Positions 37,125-46,268 of a stretch of DNA of 64,000 nt are shown here, piece after piece. The notes under the pieces are model-generated. The model was given only the letters and a program-made list of their open reading frames with translations. It did not search any database and had not been told where the DNA came from. Position numbers and translations under genes: made by a program. This DNA is from Caminibacter mediatlanticus TB-2 (lineage in GTDB: Bacteria > Campylobacterota > Campylobacteria > Campylobacterales > Nautiliaceae), in assembly GCF_005843985.1 (NCBI RefSeq), contig NZ_CP040463.1:670001-734000 (forward strand). The letters run 5' to 3'. The stretch's first letter is position 1; the number at the start of each line of letters is the position of its first letter.

Positions 37125-37933
37125 TAGAATATTGGCAACATATATATTCACATTTTAATCCCGTAGCTTTTTCTATTTTTGGTTTTAAAATTCATTGGTA
37201 TGCATTAATGTATATTACTGCGTTAATTGTTGGATATTTAGCAGCAGTGAAGTTTGGGGAAAAGTTTGGATTTGATAAAAAGGTAATTGATGAATATTTT
37301 ATTTGGGCTGAAATTGGAATTATTCTTGGGGCAAGAATTGGTTATTTTATTTTTTATGTACCAAATAATAGTTATTATCTTTTTCATCCTTGGGAGATGT
37401 TTAATCCTTTTGTTGATGGTAAGCTTGTTGGAATTAGAGGTATGAGTTATCATGGGGCTGTTATTGGCTTTATAATCTCTACTCTTATTTTTTGGAAAGT
37501 AAAAAAAATAGATTTGTGGAAGCTTATGGATGTTGTTGCCCTCTCAGTCCCACTTGGATATATTTTTGGAAGAATAGGAAATTTTTTAAATCAAGAACTG
37601 TTTGGAAGAGTTACAGATGTGCCTTGGGGAATTTATGTAAATGGAGTTTTAAGGCATCCATCTCAATTATATGAAGCATTTTTTGAAGGATTAGTGACAT
37701 TTTTAATTATATATTTTTATTATAATAAATGGTATAAATGTAAAGGAGAATTAATAGGTCTTTATCTATTTTTATATGGAGTATTTAGAAGTTTTTGTGA
37801 GATGTTTAGAGAACCTGACCCACAACTTGGATTTATTTTTATGCATTTTACAATGGGAGAGATTTTAAGCAGTTTTATGATAGTAGGTGGTATTTTATTG
37901 TATATAATAAGGAGAAAGTCATGCAAAAGTTAG
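37121..37933 (+). CDS. lgt: prolipoprotein diacylglyceryl transferase
   Basis: 270 residues from TTG 37121, about seven membrane helices. Family hallmarks: WYALMYITALIVGYLAAVKF, WAEIGIILGARIGYFIFY, GIRGMSYHGAVIGF, PLGYIFGRIGNFLNQELFGR (the Lgt signature) and HPSQLYEAFFEGL. Adds diacylglycerol to the lipobox Cys of prolipoproteins, of which several are encoded in this window. Overlaps the PPOX-like gene by 13 bases. Confidence 0.96.
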   Translation: MIEYWQHIYSHFNPVAFSIFGFKIHWYALMYITALIVGYLAAVKFGEKFGFDKKVIDEYFIWAEIGIILGARIGYFIFYVPNNSYYLFHPWEMFNPFVDGKLVGIRGMSYHGAVIGFIISTLIFWKVKKIDLWKLMDVVALSVPLGYIFGRIGNFLNQELFGRVTDVPWGIYVNGVLRHPSQLYEAFFEGLVTFLIIYFYYNKWYKCKGELIGLYLFLYGVFRSFCEMFREPDPQLGFIFMHFTMGEILSSFMIVGGILLYIIRRKSCKS

Positions 37934-39147
37934 CTATTGTAGGAGGAGGGATAAGTGGGCTTAGTTTAGCATATTATTTGCAAGATAGTTTTGAAGTTAG
38001 TGTATTTGAAAAAGATAAATGGGGTGGAAAAGCGTATACTCAAAAAGTTGGAAATTATCTATTTGAAGAGGGAGTTAATGGGTTTTTAAGCAACTCTCCT
38101 AAAACACTTGAATTATGCGAAAAAATTGGAATTAAGACAATTAAGGCTAATGAAAATTCAAAAATTAGATTTATTTATGATGATAAATTAATAAAAATTC
38201 CAACTAACCCATTTGAATTTATTAAAAGTGATATTTTATCTTTAAAAGGAAAATTAAGAGTTTTAAAAGAATTTTTTATAAAACCAGTATGTGATAAAGA
38301 AGAGAGTGTTGAAGAATTTGCAAATAGAAGACTTGGAGAGGAATTTACAAAAAGAATGATGGTCCCAATGCTTGCAGGAATTTATGCTTCAACTCCTGCA
38401 AAAACTTCTATGAATGCAGCTTTTCCTAAGCTTAAAAAAATAGAGTGTGAATATGGTAGTTTATTTAAAGGAATGATAAAATTAAAAAGAGGAGGTCAGC
38501 CAAGTGGTGATTTAACAAGTTTTGAGTGGGGAATGAGCGAATTTATTGAAGTTTTGAAATCAAAAACAAAAGCTAATTTTATTAAAAAAGAGATTAAAAG
38601 TATTGATGAATTAAAAGAGTTTGATAAGGTAGTAATTGCAACTGAGAGCTTTGAAGCAGCTAAAATATTAGGTGGAGATATTGCAAAACTTTTAGAGAAA
38701 ATAGAATATAACCCAGTAGCAGTAGTTGGGTTTGATTTTGATAGTATTACTCCAAAAGGTTTTGGTATATTAACTACAAAAGAAAAAACTCTTGGCATTT
38801 TGATGGATAAATATATTTTCCCTCATAGAAACGGTATTAGATTAATGCTTGGTGGGGCAAGATATCCTGAAATTAAAAATTTAAGTGAAGAAGAAATATT
38901 AGAAATTGCAAAAAAAGATATTTATAAAATTATTAAAAATGCAAATCCAAAAATTGAGTGGGTAAAACTTCATAAAAATGCTATTCCAAATTATTCTCTT
39001 GGTCATCAAAAATTAGTAGAAGATATAATAAATGAAGCAAAAAAAAGAGGAGTTTATCTACTTGGAAATGCTTATAATGGGGTTAGTATGAATGATTGTA
39101 TTAAAAATGCGTTTGATTTGTCTCAAAAAATAAAAGATAATAAATGA
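37921..39147 (+). CDS. hemG: protoporphyrinogen oxidase-like FAD protein
   Basis: 408 residues. Dinucleotide motif LAIVGGGISGLSLAYYL, followed by FEEGVNGFLSNSPKTLELCE, MMVPMLAGIYASTPAKTSMN, GMSEFIEVL, a C-terminal VKLHKNAIPNYSLGHQKLVE and GVYLLGNAYNGVSMNDCI, the pattern of HemY/PPOX-type protoporphyrinogen oxidases. It would perform the penultimate step to protoheme in the membrane. Naming of this class varies (hemY or hemG). PPOX-type enzymes normally use oxygen, so its electron acceptor in an anaerobe is an open point. The rest of the heme pathway lies at 58-64 kb. Confidence 0.85.
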   Translation: MQKLAIVGGGISGLSLAYYLQDSFEVSVFEKDKWGGKAYTQKVGNYLFEEGVNGFLSNSPKTLELCEKIGIKTIKANENSKIRFIYDDKLIKIPTNPFEFIKSDILSLKGKLRVLKEFFIKPVCDKEESVEEFANRRLGEEFTKRMMVPMLAGIYASTPAKTSMNAAFPKLKKIECEYGSLFKGMIKLKRGGQPSGDLTSFEWGMSEFIEVLKSKTKANFIKKEIKSIDELKEFDKVVIATESFEAAKILGGDIAKLLEKIEYNPVAVVGFDFDSITPKGFGILTTKEKTLGILMDKYIFPHRNGIRLMLGGARYPEIKNLSEEEILEIAKKDIYKIIKNANPKIEWVKLHKNAIPNYSLGHQKLVEDIINEAKKRGVYLLGNAYNGVSMNDCIKNAFDLSQKIKDNK

Positions 39148-39533
39148 AAAAGATTATTTTAATATTGGTTGTTTCTTTTATATTTGGATTAAATATAAAT
39201 AATTATGATTATAAAAAAGCTTTTGATATTGCAAAAAAAGAAAATAAGATTGTTTTAGTAAATATAATTAAAAAAGATTGTCGTTATTGTAATTATATGA
39301 AAATTGTAATGAATAAAACTGAAATAAAAAATTTTTTAAATAATTATTTTGTTTTATTAATTTATTATCCTTATGAATTACCAGAAATTTTCAAAAAAGA
39401 GTATTTTAATTTTGTACCTACTTTTCTTTTTTATAATAAAAATGGTAAGCTTATTAAAACTATTTATGGTGCAAGAAGTTATGAAAAATTTTTCAAAGAA
39501 TTAAAAAAGATTAAAAAGGAAAATGATGGATAA
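39144..39533 (+). CDS. periplasmic thioredoxin-fold protein (CRYC)
   Basis: 129 residues with a signal peptide (1-15). The thioredoxin-like domain has active site KKDCRYCNYM (about 50) and cis-Pro region FNFVPTFLFYNKNG, like the DUF255/SoxW type. Overlaps the next CcdA gene by 11 bases, so it is the likely periplasmic partner that receives electrons through CcdA, perhaps to keep cytochrome c apoprotein cysteines reduced. Confidence 0.82.
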   Translation: MKKIILILVVSFIFGLNINNYDYKKAFDIAKKENKIVLVNIIKKDCRYCNYMKIVMNKTEIKNFLNNYFVLLIYYPYELPEIFKKEYFNFVPTFLFYNKNGKLIKTIYGARSYEKFFKELKKIKKENDG

Positions 39534-40224
39534 TTTAGTATATTCCTTATTTGATTATTTTGATAAGATGCCATTTATAATAAGCTATATTGCAGGTCTT
39601 TTATCTTTTTTATCTCCTTGTGTGTTACCTCTTGTGCCAATATATTTTTTTTATATAGCAGGAATTAGTGCAAAAGAACTTGAAAATAAAGTTTTATCAA
39701 AAAAAGAAAAAATAAAAATTTTTATTGAATCTTTATTATTTGTATTAGGTTTTAGTATAGTGTTTATTTTAATTGGAGTAGCATCTGCAAAATTAATAGG
39801 AAATATTTTTGCTTATAAATGGGTAAATATATTAACAGGCATTATAATTATAATTTTTGGTATTCATCTTGGTGGATTTTATAGATTTAAATTTTTAAAT
39901 AAAGAGAAAAGATTGCATTTAGAAAATGTAGGTAGTTTTATGCTTGGTTTTTCATTTGCATTTGGATGGACTCCTTGTATTGGACCTATTTTTGGTACAA
40001 TTGTTGGAATTGCTGCAAGTGAGCCAGAGAGGGCTATTTTTATGATGATTTTATATACATTAGGTCTTGCAACTCCTTTTATATTAATGGCTTTATTTAG
40101 TGTTATAAGTTTAAAACTAATAGAGAAAATGAAAAAATATTTAGGAATTATAGAAAAAATTAGTGGTGGTCTTTTGATTGTAGTAGGTTTGTATTTTGTT
40201 TTTAAGTCATTAAACTTTAATTAA
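39523..40224 (+). CDS. ccdA: CcdA/DsbD-type thiol-disulfide electron carrier
   Basis: 233 residues, six membrane helices. Two redox Cys sites: LSPCVLPLVPIYF (about 30) and GWTPCIGPIFGT (about 152). CcdA moves electrons from cytoplasmic thioredoxin to periplasmic thioredoxin-fold proteins for cytochrome c maturation. Its thioredoxin partner is encoded just upstream and a small cytochrome c just downstream. Confidence 0.93.
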   Translation: MMDNLVYSLFDYFDKMPFIISYIAGLLSFLSPCVLPLVPIYFFYIAGISAKELENKVLSKKEKIKIFIESLLFVLGFSIVFILIGVASAKLIGNIFAYKWVNILTGIIIIIFGIHLGGFYRFKFLNKEKRLHLENVGSFMLGFSFAFGWTPCIGPIFGTIVGIAASEPERAIFMMILYTLGLATPFILMALFSVISLKLIEKMKKYLGIIEKISGGLLIVVGLYFVFKSLNFN

Positions 40225-40271
40225 TATTGAATTGATAAAATGTTATGTTTAAAAAATTAAAAGGAGAATAT

Positions 40272-40508
40272 ATGAAAAAAATATTAGGAATTATTGCAAT
40301 TTCTGGATTAGCTTTTGCTTATCAAAACTGTGCAATGTGTCATAATGGAAGTATGGCTATTAAATTAGATAAATTAACTCCACAAGAGATTATTGCTAAA
40401 TTGAAAGAATTTAAAGCAGGCAAAGGCAGTCCAATGATGGTAAATATTGCAAAAGGAATGAGTGATAAAGAAATAGAAGAAGCTGCTAAAAAATACGGAA
40501 AAAAATAG
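40272..40508 (+). CDS. small monoheme c-type cytochrome
   Basis: 78 residues from ATG 40272 (SD AAAAGGAG); an ATG at 40245 lacks a good SD. Signal peptide MKKILGIIAISGLAFA, then heme motif CAMCH and the C-terminal Met ligand candidate in GSPMMVNIAKGMSDKEIEE. A class I, c553-like periplasmic electron carrier. The following 215 bases hold no gene beyond the terminator of the convergent hao gene. Confidence 0.9.
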   Translation: MKKILGIIAISGLAFAYQNCAMCHNGSMAIKLDKLTPQEIIAKLKEFKAGKGSPMMVNIAKGMSDKEIEEAAKKYGKK

Positions 40509-40724
40509 TTTCTTTCTTTTTTTCTTCTTTAAATAGTTGTCTTTTAAAATTTTTTATCTTTATTTTTTATAATATTGAAAATTTAAAATAGTTAGTTTAT
40601 TTCGTTTAATTAGTATTTTTAAATAAAAAGGTTTTAATTATTTACTCATTATTTACTCTACAAAGTAAAAATTAATAATTAAAATAAATCATAATAGCTG
40701 ATACTTTTTTTATCTCAAAAAATA

Positions 40725-40738
40725 CGCCCGAAGGGGCG
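40725..40738 (-). terminator. rho-independent terminator of the hao gene
   Basis: On the minus strand, directly after the hao stop, CGCCC pairs with GGGCG (loop CTTC) and is followed by TATTTTTT. A strong G+C-rich stem in an AT-rich spacer. Confidence 0.85.
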
Positions 40739-40743
40739 AATAA

Positions 40744-42276
40744 TTATTCGTGAGTAACAACAGGCATTGGAGGTTCGTTTTCAAGAACTTTTTTAGGGTC
40801 TTTATATTTTTTAAGCATTTTCATTCTATAATCATAAATGTCTTTCATTTCTCTAATGTCTTGCATCACTTGGAATACTCCATGCCAATGTGCATAATCT
40901 GGGCTTCCCATTACAGCAGCTTGTCTCATTCTTCTACCTTCATGATGCCATAGGTAGTAATATAGTTTGAAGAATGGGTCGCTCCATAAATCTGCTTTCA
41001 TTAAACCTTTTGCTTTTAATTCTTTTAACATTTTAGTTGCAAATGCTTTATATTGATTATAAACTTTTACATGTGCATCTGCTCTTTGGAAAAAGTTATT
41101 TGTAAATGTTGCTGCGTGGCATGCCATACAAACTTGTTTCATTTGAGCTCTTGCAGCTTCTGGCCCATTTGGATTACCAGCTTTTGGATTTCCTCTTGTA
41201 ACTGTGTTTTCAGTTACCTTTCCTCCACCATTCCAGAATGCCCAACCAGCTGTTTCATTTCCACCAGTTCTTAAAAAGCTTGCTGGTGCCCAAAGATTCC
41301 ATTTAAGTCTAAGTGAAACGTTATGAGTTGCTTTAAGACCATTGATTCCACTCATATGACAAGTAAAACATGTAGCAGCTCTTAGAGTTTTTCCAGGAAT
41401 TTGTTCACCTGTTTTGAAATTATAATCTTCTTCATTTGTATCAAAAATGTGTCCATGAACACTTGATTCAAAAATTTCTTTATCTGGATGATCAGGTCCT
41501 AAGTGACAGTTACTACATGCCATTGGATGTCTTGATTCTGCTGCTGAAAATTTATGTCTGCTATGACAAGAAAGACAATTTCCAACACCACCATCAGGAT
41601 AAAGTGATGCTATACCATCATTTGGCCAAGTAGCTGCATCAGGTTTACCATTTTTATCAAGTTTAATTATAGTACCATGACATTGAATACAAATATTTGC
41701 TACTGATAAATCTGATAATCTTGGATTTTTTTCATTTGCTCTGAAGAATTTGTCATCTTTTCTAATACCTTTTGTTAATGTTTTACCATCAGCAAGATAT
41801 TTTGGATGATTTCCTCTTAAAGTTTCATATCCATAAGCAAGTCTTGTCATAGCAATACCATGTGGATTTTTAGGAGTTGCAAGCCATTGAGCAGCACCTC
41901 TTGCATGACCTGAGTTTAAAAATTCAGTTACTTCTTTTGCGTGACATTTTGCACAAGTTACAGAAGATACTGCAATTTGAACTGTCCAATTAGCACCTTG
42001 CATTGGATGTGACTTAAATGCAGTTGGATAGTCTTTTGGTACAACGTGACATTCAACACATCCAACACCAGCTTTTGCGTGTTTTGAATGTTGCCAATCA
42101 GCAACAATTCCTGGGTCAGTTGTTTTATGACACATTAAACATTGGTCAGTGCTTACACCTTTTGGTTTGAAGTTTTTAAGTTTTACATAGTTAGGATTAG
42201 AATCTAAGCTGTTTGCTGCAAAAGCTAATGAGCTTATTGCTGCTAAGCTTAACCCTGCGCTTAACACTTTTTTCAT
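40744..42276 (-). CDS. hao: octaheme c cytochrome, hydroxylamine oxidoreductase-like (epsilon Hao)
   Basis: 510 residues with a signal peptide (1-20). Eight CxxCH motifs are seen in order: CLMCH, CVECH, CAKCH, CIQCH, CLSCH, CSNCH, CFTCH, CMACH, the number and spacing of the HAO family. Campylobacterota members are thought to lack the cross-linking Tyr and to work as reductases, turning nitrite into hydroxylamine or ammonium. This one is next to nap and has its own promoter with 11-bp repeats. A NapC/NrfH-type quinol oxidase carrying the same repeats lies at 54213. Acts in the periplasm. No nrfA is present in the window. Confidence 0.9.
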   Translation of the reverse strand: MKKVLSAGLSLAAISSLAFAANSLDSNPNYVKLKNFKPKGVSTDQCLMCHKTTDPGIVADWQHSKHAKAGVGCVECHVVPKDYPTAFKSHPMQGANWTVQIAVSSVTCAKCHAKEVTEFLNSGHARGAAQWLATPKNPHGIAMTRLAYGYETLRGNHPKYLADGKTLTKGIRKDDKFFRANEKNPRLSDLSVANICIQCHGTIIKLDKNGKPDAATWPNDGIASLYPDGGVGNCLSCHSRHKFSAAESRHPMACSNCHLGPDHPDKEIFESSVHGHIFDTNEEDYNFKTGEQIPGKTLRAATCFTCHMSGINGLKATHNVSLRLKWNLWAPASFLRTGGNETAGWAFWNGGGKVTENTVTRGNPKAGNPNGPEAARAQMKQVCMACHAATFTNNFFQRADAHVKVYNQYKAFATKMLKELKAKGLMKADLWSDPFFKLYYYLWHHEGRRMRQAAVMGSPDYAHWHGVFQVMQDIREMKDIYDYRMKMLKKYKDPKKVLENEPPMPVVTHE

Positions 42277-42305
42277 TTCTACTCCTTTTTTATTTTCTCT
42301 ATATA

Positions 42306-42337
42306 ATTCTATAAAAAGAGAGTGTTAAAAAAGTGCT
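42306..42337 (-). promoter_or_regulatory. hao promoter with tandem 11-bp operator
   Basis: Reading the minus strand: AGCACTTTTTT (42337-42327), AACACTCTCTT (42326-42316), 4 bases, TAGAAT (42311-42306) as -10 box. The two repeats occupy the -35 region, as for OmpR/PhoB-type activators. The same layout and spacing occur at 54161-54192. Confidence 0.6.
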
Positions 42338-42360
42338 TTTTAGAAGAATTAAGAAGTAAA

Positions 42361-42705
42361 TTAATATTTTCCTTTTAAAGAACCAAAGTATTTAATTTCT
42401 TCTATTTTCTTATCTTTATTTATATCTTCCACTACATTATCAATATTCATCTCTTTCATCATTTCTTCTAATTCTTCTTCACAATAGCTCATATGCATAT
42501 CAGCACTAATAATAAAAGGCATCTCTTCAATTTGTCTTAGTTTTTCAATTTCTTCTTCAACACATTCACCTTCTATTGTTATGATAATAATTCCTTTTTC
42601 TTTATCCCCAAAATGAACTTCACATAATGGTGATTCTTGTAAATTAAGCCATACTGCATCATAGTTTTTTGGTAATGTTTTAACAATAATACTTGAAATA
42701 TTCAT
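42361..42705 (-). CDS. napD: NapD, maturation chaperone of periplasmic nitrate reductase
   Basis: 114 residues: MNISSIIVKTLPKNYDAVWL, CEVHFGDKEKGIIIITIEGE and EMPFIISADMHMSYCEEEL, the ferredoxin-like NapD fold that binds the Tat signal of NapA. The C-terminal 30 residues form an acidic extension. Last gene of the nap operon, one base after napL. Confidence 0.9.
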   Translation of the reverse strand: MNISSIIVKTLPKNYDAVWLNLQESPLCEVHFGDKEKGIIIITIEGECVEEEIEKLRQIEEMPFIISADMHMSYCEEELEEMMKEMNIDNVVEDINKDKKIEEIKYFGSLKGKY

Positions 42706-42706
42706 T

Positions 42707-43660
42707 TTACTCCTTTATTTTCCAAATTAAAATTTCCGATGGAGAGTAGCTTATTAGTGTAGTTGAGTTAATATACTTCATTCCATTTAAAGGCATTGTA
42801 TGACCTTTTAGTAAATAGAGAGGTTTATTATATTGTGAATAAACCATAATATTATTTTTTTCATCATATTGAATTGCAAAAGTTTTTAAAGTAGGAGAAA
42901 GTGCTGCTGCATATGGTAAAAACTTTGCATCTAATGTATTTATAATTTTTCCATTTTCTGTGTAAATTCCAACTCTTTTATCGTTACTTGCATTAATGAT
43001 TTCGTTTTTTTGATAATCAAGTGATAGTGTTTTATCTTTATTAAATCCAATTATTGTAGCAATTTTTTTACCAGTTATTGTATTAGCTATTTTTATATTT
43101 CCACTCTCATCTCCAAGGGCTATTTTAGTTTTATCGTTATTTAGAGCATATGTTGAAAAAACATAACTATCAAGTTGAGTTGTGTATATGAATTTCTTTT
43201 TAGTTAAATCATAAAGTGTGATTTCATCACTTAGTTTTGCAAAAAAGATTTTTTTATTATCAATAAAATTTGCTTTCATTAATGTTTGATTTATAGTAAA
43301 TATTTTTTTTAATGTTTTAGTATTTAAATTATATATAAAAAGTGTTCTTTTAGCATTTTCATCTTCGGTTAATATTAAAACTTCTTTATTATCAGGTGAA
43401 ATATCAATTGAATATATTGGCATAGGAATTTTATCCCCCATAAAATCGTGAATTTTAGGAAGATTGATAGTTATTAAAGTTTTTAAATTATTAAAGTTTT
43501 TAATTATTATTGAGCCATTTTCAAGCCCAGCAATTAAATATTTGTTATTAAATGCAATTTTTGAGATGTAATAATCATATGTAATTTTTTTATGTGGTGT
43601 AATTACTTCATATCCAAATAACAAAATAGTTGTTATTATAAAAAATATAACTTTTTTCAT
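42707..43660 (-). CDS. napL: NapL, periplasmic beta-propeller protein of the nap operon
   Basis: 317 residues with a signal peptide (1-16) followed by WD40-like blades (LIAGLENGSIIIKNF, KTKIALGDESGNIKIAN, LILEDENA-type repeats). No catalytic residues recognised. The napF-napL-napD position is characteristic of Campylobacterota, where napL is kept but its role in nitrate reductase maturation or activity is unclear. The name rests on context plus the propeller character. Confidence 0.8.
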   Translation of the reverse strand: MKKVIFFIITTILLFGYEVITPHKKITYDYYISKIAFNNKYLIAGLENGSIIIKNFNNLKTLITINLPKIHDFMGDKIPMPIYSIDISPDNKEVLILTEDENAKRTLFIYNLNTKTLKKIFTINQTLMKANFIDNKKIFFAKLSDEITLYDLTKKKFIYTTQLDSYVFSTYALNNDKTKIALGDESGNIKIANTITGKKIATIIGFNKDKTLSLDYQKNEIINASNDKRVGIYTENGKIINTLDAKFLPYAAALSPTLKTFAIQYDEKNNIMVYSQYNKPLYLLKGHTMPLNGMKYINSTTLISYSPSEILIWKIKE

Positions 43661-43668
43661 TTTTTCTC

Positions 43669-44145
43669 CTAAACTATTTTTACTTCAATTGCATTTGTTG
43701 GGCATACACTTATGCAAAATCCACAAGCTGTGCATTTTTCTAAATCAATAATTGGATTAAACATTCCTTTATATATTGTAGCATTTTCTTCGCATATATC
43801 TTGACAAGAAAAGCAGATTGTTTGATTGTGAGCAATACACTTTTTTGGATTTATTAAAATCTCAGCATTTAATTTATTTTTTTTATGATGAATGTTTAAT
43901 ACATCATTAGGACATGCATTTGCACAATCATCACAAAAAGTACATCCGTTAATTCCAAATTTTATTATAGGTTTTTCTTCTTCAATATAAATAATTTTTT
44001 CATTGCAAGCAATCAAACAATCTTTACTCTTACACTCATTGCATTTTAAAAAGTCTTCTTTTTTTTCATAGTAAGGAGGAAAGATAAAAGATTTAAAAGG
44101 AGAGTTTTTAACTCTCCTAAAAAAGTTTCTTCTTGATTTATCCAT
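43669..44145 (-). CDS. napF: NapF, polyferredoxin of the nap operon
   Basis: 158 residues, no signal peptide: RRNFFRRVKNSPF start, then four cysteine clusters, CNECKSKDCLIAC, CTFCDDCANACPND, CIAHNQTICFSCQDIC and CTACGFCISVCPTN. A cytoplasmic iron-sulfur protein thought to help assemble Fe-S/NapA. Overlaps napB by one base (ATGA). Confidence 0.9.
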   Translation of the reverse strand: MDKSRRNFFRRVKNSPFKSFIFPPYYEKKEDFLKCNECKSKDCLIACNEKIIYIEEEKPIIKFGINGCTFCDDCANACPNDVLNIHHKKNKLNAEILINPKKCIAHNQTICFSCQDICEENATIYKGMFNPIIDLEKCTACGFCISVCPTNAIEVKIV

Positions 44146-44624
44146 TATTTGTTTTTTAAACTTTCAAACTTATTTTCAATTACTGGGTCAAGTTTAGCTT
44201 GTGGGGTATGACATAAAGTACAAAAATATCTACTACCAGCTACTTTATGAACAACTTTTCCATTTTCAAAATTATCAACAAAATGGTCTCTTGGCATTGG
44301 AATTACACCTAATGCTTTTGCATTTTGAGGCATATGACAATTTAAACACATATTATTATTTTTTGTAATTGGAACCATTCCTTCTACACTATGAGGTATC
44401 ATTGGAGGCGCAGTTACAAAAGATTTCTTAAATGGTTTTACTTTTCCCGGAATTGGTGCTTGGTCATTGTATTTAACTATTGGTAAATTTTGACTACCCT
44501 CAGTTAAAGGTGCTTTTCTAACACCTGTTATTTCAACATCTTTTTTTTGAGTTTGCATAGTTTGTTGGCATCCTGCAAAAAGAAATCCAGCTAATGCAAT
44601 AGTACTAATTAATAGTTTTTTCAT
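44145..44624 (-). CDS. napB: NapB, diheme cytochrome subunit of nitrate reductase
   Basis: 159 residues. Two heme motifs, CLNCH (about 92) and CTLCH (about 136), and the family stretch MIPHSVEGMVPITKNNNMC. It delivers electrons to NapA in the periplasm. Odd point: the signal ends LAGFLFAGCQQT, a good lipobox, so this NapB may be lipid-anchored, whereas NapB is normally soluble. Start overlaps the end of napH by 20 bases. Confidence 0.93.
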   Translation of the reverse strand: MKKLLISTIALAGFLFAGCQQTMQTQKKDVEITGVRKAPLTEGSQNLPIVKYNDQAPIPGKVKPFKKSFVTAPPMIPHSVEGMVPITKNNNMCLNCHMPQNAKALGVIPMPRDHFVDNFENGKVVHKVAGSRYFCTLCHTPQAKLDPVIENKFESLKNK

Positions 44625-45450
44625 TTTTTTCTCCTTTTTTTGAAATTATGTATCTTAGTGAAAATTTTAAAGCATTATCATTACACACTTCTATACATCT
44701 ACCACAATTTGTGCATTCTATTCCAGAGATAAAATCACTTTTTTTATTAATTACAGGTGCTAATACTTGATTTTCAGGACATATTTCTAAGCAATTACCA
44801 CAATTAGTGCAATTTTCTTTATTATGATAAACTCTAATTATATTTTTGCTACCAATTAATGAATAAGTTGCACCAAGAGGACAAATATGTCCACACCATC
44901 CGTTTTTTAAAACAAATGCATCAAATAAAAATATTGCTAAAAGCCATACCCAGCTAAATCCAACCCCAAAAGCAACTGCTCTTGTAAACATTCCAATAGG
45001 GCTAATAAATTCAAATGCCGCTGCACCTATAATGGCTGAAAGTATTAATAGAATAACCATAAATACATATCTAAATTTTTTAATTCTTTGAGTACTTACT
45101 AAGTTGTCTTTTTCATGATGTGTTTTTCTTCTAACAAATGCTGCTAAATCAGTAATTAAATTAACAGGACATACCCAACTACAATATGCTCTACCGCCAA
45201 TTACTCCATAGATAAAAAGTACTATTAATACACCAATAATTAAATTAGAGCTAATTACAGTACCAGCAAATACCATTTGTAATACCGCATAAGGGTCAGC
45301 CATTGGGATAGTATTTAAAATTTTAGAAAAACTAAGATTTCCTACTAATATTTTCCATCCATAATAATTTGCAGCAAAATATAAAAATAATATTGTAAAT
45401 TGAGAAACTCTTCTTAGGATTAGAAATCTATTTTTAATTATTGATCCCAT
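44605..45450 (-). CDS. napH: NapH, membrane quinol dehydrogenase subunit
   Basis: 281 residues: four membrane helices, the two conserved Cys motifs YCSWVCPVNLITD and CGHICPLGATY on the membrane face, and two ferredoxin sites CTNCGNCLEICPEN and CTNCGRCIEVCNDN at the C-terminus. With NapG it oxidises menaquinol for NapB/NapA, replacing NapC in this phylum. Overlaps napG by 13 bases. Confidence 0.94.
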   Translation of the reverse strand: MGSIIKNRFLILRRVSQFTILFLYFAANYYGWKILVGNLSFSKILNTIPMADPYAVLQMVFAGTVISSNLIIGVLIVLFIYGVIGGRAYCSWVCPVNLITDLAAFVRRKTHHEKDNLVSTQRIKKFRYVFMVILLILSAIIGAAAFEFISPIGMFTRAVAFGVGFSWVWLLAIFLFDAFVLKNGWCGHICPLGATYSLIGSKNIIRVYHNKENCTNCGNCLEICPENQVLAPVINKKSDFISGIECTNCGRCIEVCNDNALKFSLRYIISKKGEKNEKTIN

Positions 45451-46259
45451 TGTATGCCTTCATTTAAACTTTCAATTGCACTTTTTTGGCTTCTGCCAGT
45501 TTCAGTTGTTGTTTTTGTAGAGGCATTTTTTACTCTATTTTCATCTTTTTTATCCCATCCTTTAACATACCTATCTCCTGCTTTTCCTAAGAAGACTTCT
45601 CTTGGGAATACTTTTATTGCTGCTTTTTCAGTTACACACGCCATTTCACACATTCCACATCCAGTACATGCTTCTTCATGTACTACTGGAATTCTGTAAG
45701 CGTGTTTTCCTGTCCTTTCATTTTTTCTCCATTCAATGGTAATTGCTTTATCAAGCTCAGGACAAGCTCTATAACAAGCTGTACATTGTAATCCCCAAAA
45801 AGCTATACAACTACTTGGGTCAATTACTGCAACTCCCATTTTTGCAAAATCTATTGCTACTTCACCTTTATCGTTTTTACACATATCAGGAGTTAAAGCT
45901 CCTGTTGGGCAAGCAAATAAACATGGTATATCATCACACATAAAACAAGGTCCACTCCTTGGTATAAAATAAGGAGTACCAATTGGTTTTTTGTCTCCTG
46001 GTGCTGCAAGTTTTAGGGTTTCAATTTCTTTTCCATCAATAATTACTTTATTTTCTCTATTTTTACAAGCTTCAACACATAGACCGCATCTAATACATGT
46101 TTTTAAAAAATCCTCTTCTTTTAAAGCCCCAGGAGGGCGAAGAGTTAATGGTTTGTCTTTATTTTCTTCAACAAAAGCGCCAACTATACTTCCTCCAACA
46201 GCTGCTGCAGCAGTTGCTTGGATTAAGTTTGTTAAAAATGTGCGTCTTTTATTATCCAA
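45438..46259 (-). CDS. napG: NapG, periplasmic ferredoxin-type quinol dehydrogenase subunit
   Basis: 273 residues. Tat-type start KRRTFLTNLIQATAAAAVGG, then four Cys clusters: CIRCGLCVEACKN, CFMCDDIPCLFACPTG, CTACYRACPE and CTGCGMCEMACVTEKA. Exported folded with its Fe-S clusters and paired with NapH. Nine bases after napA. Confidence 0.95.
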   Translation of the reverse strand: MDNKRRTFLTNLIQATAAAAVGGSIVGAFVEENKDKPLTLRPPGALKEEDFLKTCIRCGLCVEACKNRENKVIIDGKEIETLKLAAPGDKKPIGTPYFIPRSGPCFMCDDIPCLFACPTGALTPDMCKNDKGEVAIDFAKMGVAVIDPSSCIAFWGLQCTACYRACPELDKAITIEWRKNERTGKHAYRIPVVHEEACTGCGMCEMACVTEKAAIKVFPREVFLGKAGDRYVKGWDKKDENRVKNASTKTTTETGRSQKSAIESLNEGIQWDQ

Positions 46260-46268
46260 AATATTTCC

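Noticed and set aside
40509-40724. Possible small gene between the monoheme cytochrome and hao
   Set aside because: AT-rich with stops in all frames and no SD-start pair; only the hao terminator was found.
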